Origin: Oehlia diaphana
Taxonomy: Eukaryota; Glomeromycota; Glomeromycetes; Glomerales; Glomeraceae
Assembly: GCA_003833135.1 (NCBI GenBank)
Contig: QZLH01000744.1
Coordinates: 10,474 to 50,596, forward strand
DNA length: 40,123 nt
Reading direction: 5' to 3'
Positions 31,701 to 40,123 of this stretch are shown in pieces. The number at the start of each line of letters is the position of its first letter. Position 1 is the first letter of the stretch. The translations under genes were made by a program, and so were the position numbers. Below the pieces are notes generated by a model. It was given only the letters and a program-made list of their open reading frames with translations. It searched no databases and was not told where the DNA came from.

Positions 31701-33604
31701 ATGAGTAAGTAAGTATCAAGTTAACTTATGTATTATTGTTCAAAAGACATAAAGTAGTTTTAAAGACAGTACAATAAAGAGATTATCTGTGCTAAAAGAA
31801 TGAATATAGTAACTTCATTTGATCATTACGAGAGATGATTTATGAGATTTATAAATTATTTAGAAAACCGCTAAGTGTTATGCTTTTAGAGATGTCAATA
31901 CTTAGTTCCCTTCTTGCTTTCGATCACTTAGTATAAGCAAAAAAATGACTAGTAGTTATCCATATCATGTTAACATATCGTTTCAATGTGATGCTAATCA
32001 ATTTTTTTGTTTGATTAATAGAGACGAAGAATTTAATGACATCCCGGATGCAGAGATTGAGGTAAGTTATGCGAACATAAATAATTTAGATATTTAAATC
32101 ATAAAAATTAATTTGTTTCATTAACATATACTTTTAAAAATTAGTCCAACTGGGAAGAAGTGGTCGACAACTTTGATAATATGAATCTTAAACCTGAACT
32201 TCTCCGGGGTATCTATGCTTACGGGTAAAACATATCGATTCTATTTAATTTAAATAAATACTAGCAGACAGACTATATGTAATATTAAATTTATGGTTTT
32301 AGGTTCGAAAAACCTTCGGCTATTCAACAGCGAGCTATTCTCCCTGTTATAAAAGGGCATGATGTAATTGCCCAAGCGCAATCGGGAACGGGCAAGACTG
32401 CTACATTTTCTATTTCTATTTTACAAAAGCTTGATATGTCCATTAATCAGTGTCAAGCTCTTGTACTTGCTCCGACTCGTGAATTGGCTCAACAAATTCA
32501 GAAAGTAGTAATTGCACTTGGCGATTTCATGAACGTTGAATGCAATGCTTCGATTGGTGGTACAAACGTTCGTGAAGGAATTAAAAAGCTCGAAGCTGGT
32601 GCCCACGTAGTCGTTGGAACACCCGGACGTGTATTTGATATGATAAACAGGCGTGCTTTAAAAACGGATCATATCAAAATGTTTGTTTTGGATGAGGCAG
32701 ATGAAATGTTGTCACGTGGTTTTAAAGAACAAATTTATGATGTCTTCCAGCTCCTTCCTCCAAGCACCCAAGTAGTTCTCTTGTCTGCTACGATGCCAGC
32801 TGATGTCCTAGAAGTGACCACCAAATTTATGCGTGAACCCGTTAGAATTCTAGTTAAGCGTGACGAATTAACATTGGAAGGTATTAAGGCAAGTAGCTTA
32901 TGTAAATTTTGGTTTAATGCAACATAGACTCACTTGTGACTTTTGATATGATATTTAGCAATTTTATATTGCCGTTGAGAAGGAGGATTGGAAACTTGAC
33001 ACTTTGTGCGATTTGTACGAAACCGTAACTATTACCCAGGCTGTTATTTTTTGTAATACACGAAGAAAAGTCGATTGGTTAACCGATAAATTGCATGCCC
33101 GAGAATTTACTGTATCTGCTATGCACGGAGATATGGATCAAGCTCAGCGTGACGTTATCATGAAAGAGTTTCGTTCCGGATCCTCTCGTGTACTTATCGC
33201 CACGGATCTTTTAGCTCGTGGTATTGATGTTCAACAAGTATCATTGGTAAGTATATTAGATTAATTTTCGCAAATTAATTTCCAGAATACACAAATTTAA
33301 CAATATTTTCTGTCAGGTCATCAATTATGATCTTCCTACCAATCGTGAAAATTATATTCATCGTATTGGTAGAGGTGGGCGATTTGGTAGAAAAGGTGTT
33401 GCTATTAACTTTGTTACGAGCGAAGATGTTAGAATGCTCCGCGACATAGGTATAATTTATTGATTGTTGTTTTATTATACTTACTTACATACATTTACAA
33501 TTTGGGGATTTTATTTAACTTGACCATTTTCCCTTTTTTGCACAGAACAATTTTACAACACACAAATCGATGAAATGCCCATGAATGTAGCGGATTTGAT
33601 CTAA
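31701..33604 (+). CDS. TIF1: Translation initiation factor eIF4A (DEAD-box RNA helicase)
   Basis: Seven exons (31701-31708, 32022-32061, 32145-32224, 32303-32888, 32959-33246, 33317-33449, 33546-33604) join to 397 residues, the standard length. All motifs are present: Q motif [19 protein letters not shown] (K74), [37 protein letters not shown] and HRIGRGGR, ending MPMNVADLI as in animal eIF4A. The lead [15 protein letters not shown] marks eIF4A rather than the eIF4AIII/Fal1 branch. It unwinds 5' UTRs within eIF4F in the cytoplasm. The start uses an 8-nt first exon (MSK) and a 313-nt first intron, which together give a family-like N-terminus. An ATG at 31945 in frame with exon 2 would give a longer, atypical leader. 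Intron 4 begins with GC instead of GT. Confidence 0.96.
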
Positions 33605-34286
33605 AAAAAAAAATATATATATATTTTTCACATTATTACTCATTTTACGATTCATTCATATCACCACCAAAAAAAAAATTATAATCGACAAAAAAAACAT
33701 ATATTTAACCTAAAATATAAATTAAAACCACAAAAGTATTCAAAATTAAACGCTATCGACTTAAATATAAACATTTTTATTGTTATTTCACACTTTATAT
33801 ATATTTTTTATTCCCATTTTTAGAATATTGTTTTATTGTATTACAACTACTTTACACTTTAAAAAAATTCTTATATTAGCAATAACATTTATTATATATA
33901 TTTGACGAAGTAATTCACACATCCGGTTTATATGTTAAAAGTGGTATTTTGTTCTTAATTACCAAACTGTAGTTTTTTTTTTACTTTATGCGAAATTTTA
34001 CTACTTTTTTTTTTATTTTTGGGAGTACAACAATTATATCTTTGTGTGACGGGAAAAGGAAGTCAGCGGGCAATGTCTTCATGTTAATAGAATTAATTTA
34101 ATTAATTATTTTATTCCGAAGATATTAATAAATGAATTGGCATTATCTTTTGATTTCGAATTTTTTTTTAAACTTTGTTACTGTACGCACAGATGATTGA
34201 CTTATAGTGCCGGTCAGAATTATTCAAGATAAATGCTTAACTAAATTCGTGTAACAGAAAAATTTGTCTCTCACTCCTTTAGTAAT
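33605..34286. other. Spacer between eIF4A and importin-alpha
   Basis: 682 bp of AT-rich DNA with A/T runs, likely a 3' UTR followed by the importin promoter. I see no gene. Confidence 0.6.
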
Positions 34287-36806
34287 ATGAATATAGATTT
34301 CATGAATAATAAAGATAAGTTTGAGAATGCCTTTACTTTCGAGTCTTCAAGTCCTCCCAAACAGCCTCCTCCTCCTTCTCCAACAGCCGTACATAAATCT
34401 AAATATAAGCGTAATAGTCTTCCTAGGAATACTGAAGAAGCAAGACAACGACGTATTGAGCTCGATGCGCAAGTTCGAAAAAGACAACGCGAACAATTAA
34501 TCAGTGCTAAACGTTTCAAACATCACGAAAATTATAGAGATGATGATGATGCTGGTATATCTTGGATCAGATTTTAAATTTTTAGTATTTTTATGTAATA
34601 AATTAAATTTATTGTGAATCATTTATGTGTAGAACCAGAATTTACATTATCTCAGCAAGATATTGAAAAGTTGAAATCTGGTCTGAGTGTCAGTACTAAT
34701 TTTTATTTATTTATTTTTTTGCCTGGATATCTTATGAATACAATATTAAACATTAAAATCAAATTTCGTTATAATGTAAAATATCTGCCTATCATTGATT
34801 ATAGAATGTTAACCGTGATACAAGACTTTCAAGTCTTCAAGACTTAAGTAAATTTCTTGTGGATCCTCCGGATACTTTAAAACAGTTTGTAATTGAAGGA
34901 AATTGTATTGAGATATTAATTGTATGTGATTTGCCTGTTTTCATCATGAACGAGGAAACTTTCAAGACCTGTCTTAACATTTTTATCGATAAACTATACA
35001 GAAATTCTTATCCGGTATTGATCCGGAAGAACAACTTCAGGCTACTTGGTGTATAACAAGTATGTATTGTAAGTTATAGTGCACTATATCATCGAACTGT
35101 TTGATAAATTCTATAATGTATTTTTAAACGAAGATATTGCTGCTGGACCTAAGGAGTTTGTTAATAAGGCTTTGACAGCAGTCCCGTATTTGATCTCTTT
35201 CCTTGAAAGGGAGAATATTGTAAGTTAGGCTTGTAATGACGCGTTAAATCGTTTATCATATGAGACCTATATATTGCATAACTTACGCTTTATAACAGTC
35301 CTTGCAAGATCAAGCTGCTTGGGCTATCGGTAATATTGCAATAGAAAGTCCTGAATATAGGGATTTACTTCGTAAGAATGGTGTTTTGATTCCCTTGATC
35401 AATTTGCTTGATTATAAGGTAATTCTGAACTAATTTTGAGAATTATTACTTACATTAGAGTTTATGGACTAATGATAAATATTGCATTTATATTAGGATG
35501 TAAATCTTGTCCAAACAGCCTGTTTCGCTCTCTCAAATCTTGCTCGTACCCCAAATGCTGGTTTGGACGAGTTTTTTGCTGGAGGTATCGATAAACACCT
35601 TTTGCGTCACTTAAAAACTGATGAGGTTTGAGAGATAAATGTCTAATTATTTTATTTAGTCATTAATTTAATATCAATTTTATAATTTGTCATTCGACAG
35701 AGCTTTGAAATTGTCTCTGAGGTTGCTTGGGTATTAACTTATATAACTAGCGATAAAGACAATAAATATACCACTCAATTGTTGGAGGAAGGGCTTGCTT
35801 CACTTTTGGTATTTAAAAAATTTATTACAGCGTTCCTAAGTCAAATTAGCATTAAAAATTGTTACATTTTTATTAGGTTAAGCACATGAGACCGTTGCTG
35901 GGCCATGGGCCTTTAGCATTACCTTTAATTAGGACATTGGGTAATATTGCTAGTGGTCCTGATGAGAATACAGATATCTTGATTCAACAGTCTGATTTCT
36001 TACCAACGATGATTGAATTTATTCAAAGTGATTGCAGGTAAAAATTTTTTATTCGAGTTCCTATTGTTCCTATTTTTATTATAAAGTGTAAAAACGAGAA
36101 TAACTTATTCACGTGATTTAAGGCCAGTCAAGAAGGAAAGTTTGTGGGTTATGTCCAATATAACGGCAGCGTGAGTAATTACAAACTATTTAAAACGTGT
36201 TTAAGTGGCCAACTAACTTGTGCATTCAATTAATTTAGTCGTCGTCCAGACGTTTTAGATAAAGTGTTTAATACTGGATTTATTCCAATTCTTTCAAATA
36301 TTGCTACTCATAGCAACTTTGATATTCGAAAGGAAGCTGCCTACGGCTTAATAAATATTGCTTCACATGGAGCAGAGTTTATGAGGTCGTTACCCCATCA
36401 AGAACTTTTGCCAGGTACTCTCGAAAATTTTTTTCCGCGCGCTTTGTTCACGCGATTTAATCACGTGATTTAATCATATGTTTTTATATCAGGTTTCTTA
36501 GAATATATTCGATCCCAAGATTTTGATTTGATTCGCTTAGGGTTAGGATATATTGAAATGCTGTTGACACAAGTTCAAAACGTAAGTTAAATTTGTCTAA
36601 AATGAAGTCATTTCAAATATTAATATTCAATATAAATTTTTTTAACCTAGGGTAAGCAATTAATGGAAAGTATGCAGGGTATTGATGCATTAGAATCTGT
36701 TACATTGATAGATGATCATTTATTACGTAACTCAGCTAGTCGTTTAATGGATCAATATTTTGAAGAAATTTCGAATGAAATGCAACAAATTGAAGAAATT
36801 ATTTAA
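34287..36806 (+). CDS. Importin-alpha (karyopherin alpha), somewhat divergent
   Basis: Thirteen exons (34287-34554, 34633-34688, 34805-34921, 35002-35059, 35134-35219, 35299-35418, 35497-35625, 35701-35808, 35877-36037, 36123-36170, 36239-36414, 36493-36581, 36651-36806) give 523 residues. An unusual Pro-rich head (SSPPKQPPPPSPT) precedes the importin-beta-binding domain (RNTEEARQRRIELDAQVRKR). About eight armadillo repeats follow, recognised by LQATWCITNIAAG, DQAAWAIGNIAI, VQTACFALSNLAR, VSEVAWVLTYITS, PLIRTLGNIASG, KKESLWVMSNITA and KEAAYGLINIAS. The protein carries NLS cargo through nuclear pores with importin-beta. The NLS-binding Trp/Asn ladder is kept in repeats 1, 2 and 6, but the Trp is Phe in repeat 3 and Tyr in repeat 7, so it may be a divergent paralogue. 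The exon 2 donor (GTCAGT) is weak but is the only phase-consistent choice I found. Confidence 0.9.
36109..36470. repeat. TCACGTGATTTA motif in two importin introns
   Basis: tcacgtgattta occurs in intron 9 (36109-36120, running into the acceptor) and again in intron 11 (36460-36472), where ttcacgcgatttaatc stands just upstream of it. Three near-identical copies within 360 bp, all in introns, suggest a small repeat or protein-binding site rather than chance. Confidence 0.55.
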
Positions 36807-36989
36807 ATAACTAAGAATTAATTTGCTCAAATCTTTTATTTGTTACGCAAAATTTAGTAAAATAATAATTTATAGCAATAAAAAATTTTTATAATAAAAT
36901 ATAATTCTTTCTTTTAAAAATATTCTATTTATTATCCATTATTAGCAAAAAAAAAAACATTATGCATCATAAAATATTAAAAAGTAATT

Positions 36990-38185
36990 TTATTCAGGAG
37001 CATGAGAAAATAAAAATGAAACAGATTCGCCATTGTGAGTACGTCGAATAGCTTCAGCTAAAGTAGGAGAAATATCAATGGTATCAATTTTTGAACAAAT
37101 GGCTTTTTTGTCATCATGTGGTATAGTATTTGTTACTACTAAACTTTCCAACTGTGAATCGTTAATTACATCAATAGCTTTACCAGAAAGAATACCATGA
37201 GCCACTATTGCGTATACTTTGGAGGCACCGCGCTCTTTAAGAGTTGTAGCGGCCATTTTTAAAGTACCGCAGGTATCTGCCATATCATCAATAAGAATTG
37301 CAGTTTTCCCACTAACATCACCAACTAGAACCATACGTGATACTTCATTTGCTTTTTTCCGCTCTTTATGAATTAAAGCAAATTCAAGATTCAAACGATC
37401 TGCGATTGACGCCGCTCTGCACAAAAAGAACAAACTTTTAGAGAAAGAAAAAATAGAGATTACATAAGAATAAAAAGAATTGTGTACTAAATACCTTTTT
37501 GCTCCACCTGCGTCAGGAGAAACAATAATTGAATTTTGCCATTCAGATATATGAGTTTTGATATATTTTAACATAGAAGGTTCACAATATAAATTATCTA
37601 CAGGAATATTAAAAAAGCCTTGAATTTGACTAGCATGTAAATCCACAGTAATAACATGATTTGCTCCAGCCACGGTTAACATATTAGCTACTAATTTAGC
37701 AGAAATTGGAGCTCTTGATTTATCTTTTTTATCTTGTCTTGCGTAAGGGTAACAGGGAATTACCGCAGTAATTCTACGTGCTGAAGCAGTTTTACATGCA
37801 TTTATCATGATTAAAAGTTCCATTAAATTATCATTAATTTCTCCGCATCCTGATTGAATAATGAATACATCTTCATCACGTACACTCTCTCCAATTGTCA
37901 CTGAAGTCTCTTGATTAGAATATTTTAAAACGACAACTTTGGATAAATCTATTCCTATTCGTCTGAATTCATTTTATGTATAATGATAAGTTCAAATTAA
38001 TATGAAACACGATAAATGACGAATTAAAAGTAAAAAAAATCGGTTGGATTGATAATTTATTAAAACGAAAAAAAAACGACCTTTAAAAATTCGCAAGGTA
38101 CATACTTTGCTACGAGTTTAGCGAGTTCAACGTGTGAACTGCCCGAAAATATTTTTATAGAATTAGAAGTAGAAGACATTGCCAT
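36990..38185 (-). CDS. PRS: Ribose-phosphate pyrophosphokinase (PRPP synthetase)
   Basis: Three exons (38185-38106, 37962-37495, 37416-36990) join to 324 residues, the usual size. The enzyme makes PRPP from ribose-5-phosphate and ATP for purine, pyrimidine, His and Trp synthesis. Landmarks are [29 protein letters not shown], the catalytic region [44 protein letters not shown] and the PRPP-binding loop [13 protein letters not shown]. It is a compact, class-I-type enzyme without the large insertions seen in some yeast Prs paralogues, so it is likely to be catalytic. The in-frame ATG at 38185 lies two codons before another ATG; either could start. Confidence 0.95.
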
Positions 38186-40123
38186 GTGAGACCAGAAGTT
38201 GAAGAAAATGTGACACGAATTAACTCCAAATTGAAGAAAAAGAAAAGGAAATATTTTTTTTTTTTTTTTTTTTTTTGTTGAGCAGAAAGGTTGGTAAATC
38301 GGGTTTACGTGATTACTAAAAAAGTTAAAATTGTGAAATGCAAAAAGCCTTATATCATTTTTTTTTTAATGAAAATCTATAATAATAGATGGAAAATCAT
38401 ATCTTATCTTGATCCAGTATTTCAAGTGAACAATCACAGGAACATAATTCACTGGAAAATTTTTTAGAACAAATGTAAGGATATAAAGTGAATTAAAAAT
38501 TCTATTCGTATTTAAGTAACAAATGCCCACGATCACTTTTAAAATTGAATTTATAAAAAACTGCCCAACGGATAACAAATATGTAATTCACGTACTAATA
38601 CTGTATCATATTTGTCACTTTATGTCACACACTGTCATTACCACATATAGGATTAACTGGTCCTGGACTAATTTGGTCAACATAATAATTAGGTGTTACA
38701 TATTTTTCTTACCATATATTTCTCATAAAAATCATCATACCTAACTCTATTTATTTATTTAAATAGAATTTTTTAGATTTGGGAGAATATTAAGTTTAGT
38801 GGGTATATAATATTAGAATTGCTTTATCTGCTATATATGATATTCGTGATATTTGTGATGGTAAAGCGAAAATACTTTTTATGTTAATGTCAGCAACATC
38901 TAATAGACTTATGTCTTTATAAATATCAAATTAAATTGATAATAACATTATTTAGGATTCTAATATATTGTTTTGTTTATCCAATTAAATCCACTGAATC
39001 AGAATAAAAGAATGGATTATATTTTTTTTTAAAAAAAAAATTTCGCAGTGCATTTGCGATTTTATTAAAATAGAAAAATTACAAAAAGTAAATGGCTATT
39101 AAAACTACTCTAATATTATTAAACCGCTCGTCATATGAAGTTGTACCCCACGTGTGCACTGTCGAGTGATCTGTTTGATTCAATAGGTATATACGCCTGT
39201 AACGTGTCGTTCTTAACCTGACGGCTCTATTTGGTGACTACGGAACCTACAGCTAGAGCATCCTAGTCACATCAAGTCTAAAACCCTAATTTTAAATTGC
39301 CATAAAATTTAAAAAAAGAAATATTATTTTAAATTCTCATCATATCTTAATAGATTGGACCAAAGGCTATAAAAGTATGATTTAATTTTTCAAATTGTAT
39401 TAATGTATAAAAAGTTATTTTATTTTAGTAAAAATTATATGTAACATATATAAAAATTCCACCATATTCCTGGGTAAAATTTAATTTTAATGTTTTTTAA
39501 CATCAAAATTTTCACTGGCAAAATTATCAATAATTAACATAAGAAAATTTCTTAATGTACACTAGTGTTTGAAACACATATCACGTGATTCGATAAAAAA
39601 ATTTTGTAAAAAAAAATCCAATAAATAAATCTTTAAAAGAAATGTATATTAGGTGTATTTTTGTCTGTTCTGCAAGTTTACTTAGTATGTCATAAATGGT
39701 TTTGAATGTTATTTTTGAGTTATTTAATAATCTTTTTTTTACTTTTTTTTTCGTTAAATTTTAACATTAAATGATCAGCATAAAAATTTACTTTTTTGGA
39801 GGTCATCTAAAGCGGGGACAAATCATGTGATTCAGTGTAATTTTAATTAGATTAATTTTTTATAAAGAAAGATTAATAGAAACTTTAAAATCATAATATA
39901 AGCGTATTTTTATCTGCTTTGCAAGTTTACTTAAGGAAAAAAAGTGGATTTTGAATATTGTTTTTGACTTTACATATGAATGAACGAAACTTTGCTGATC
40001 ATATCCAAAAATGGATAACAAAATTGAAAAAGTCAAATAAATCAAAAACAGCATTCAAAACCCTACTCTGCGCTCTAAGTAAACTTGCAGAGCAGGCAAA
40101 AATGCATTTAGAATGTGTGTTTA
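38186..40123. other. Gene-free right flank with dispersed repeats
   Basis: The first 170 bp are the PRPP synthetase promoter side, with a T run at 38253-38276. No gene is supported after that. A GC-richer segment (about 39124-39290) contains a short inverted repeat, gtgacta and tagtcac. From about 39570 to the end lie the repeat copies described separately. Confidence 0.55.
39570..40113. repeat. Three diverged copies of a dispersed repeat
   Basis: The core ctgcaagtttactta and its variants occurs at about 39663-39686 and 39913-39936 on the plus strand, and as an inverted copy at about 40075-40095. Each is followed in its own direction by tttgaat(g/a)(t/c)t(a/g)tttttga. The first two copies are also alike upstream: atcacgtgattc versus atcatgtgattc, then (g/a)tatattagg/aatataagcg before gtattttt. 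This gives a tandem period of about 248 bp with heavy divergence. It is probably a non-autonomous element or its ends; the third copy may continue past the window. Confidence 0.7.

Noticed and set aside
31945..32061. ATG at 31945 as the eIF4A start
   Set aside because: In frame with exon 2, but the leader is atypical; an 8-nt exon at 31701 with a consensus donor gives the family-like start.
38366..38744. Overlapping 70- and 73-codon frames on both strands
   Set aside because: Both are AT-rich chance frames; neither has a recognisable motif or neighbouring exon.

Overview
The window is eukaryotic nuclear DNA from a very AT-rich, intron-dense fungus. Genes are split by many 50-140 nt introns with GTAAGT-like donors and TAG/CAG acceptors, intergenic DNA is full of A/T homopolymers, and the proteins look like early-diverging (Mucoromycota) fungi. 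The overall style fits Glomeromycotina (arbuscular mycorrhizal fungi such as Rhizophagus). That assignment is an inference from composition and protein character, not a database result.

Layout, left to right. After 1.8 kb of gene-free DNA comes a bifunctional biotin-synthesis gene (dethiobiotin synthetase fused to DAPA aminotransferase, minus). It diverges across a poly-T tract from a CDCA7-like zinc-finger gene (plus). Then come three minus-strand genes: a VPS9-CUE Rab5 exchange factor, frataxin, and TFIP11/Spp382, a G-patch splicing factor. A 338-bp inverted-repeat element lies between the last two. A small DUF2470 membrane protein (plus) diverges from TFIP11. Next are a GCK-III/STE20 kinase (minus), an intron-containing tRNA-Pro(AGG) (minus), a single-exon BTB protein (minus) and the meiotic recombination factor HOP2 (minus). 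HOP2 is divergently paired with an unrecognised coiled-coil protein gene (plus). The right third holds a secreted alginate-lyase-like protein (plus), the mitochondrial helicase IRC3 (minus), eIF4A (plus), an importin-alpha (plus) and PRPP synthetase (minus). The last 1.9 kb is gene-free and ends in a family of dispersed repeats.

Most genes are single-copy housekeeping functions: biotin, Fe-S/iron handling, endosomal traffic, splicing, translation, nuclear import, nucleotide precursors and mitochondrial DNA maintenance. They do not form one pathway. The exon structures given are my own reconstructions: each join was chosen so that the phase is kept and the protein family is restored. They restore full-length frames for all 15 protein genes; a few joins are ambiguous and are flagged.

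The points most worth attention are HOP2 with its divergent coiled-coil neighbour, several micro-exons (8, 14, 22 and 24 nt, plus a start-codon-only first exon), a GC-AG intron in eIF4A, a composition-shifted open stretch inside a kinase intron, the long inverted-repeat element, repeated TCACGTGA motifs, and the repeat family at the right end. I found no CRISPR, rRNA, intact transposase or bacterial-type operon.
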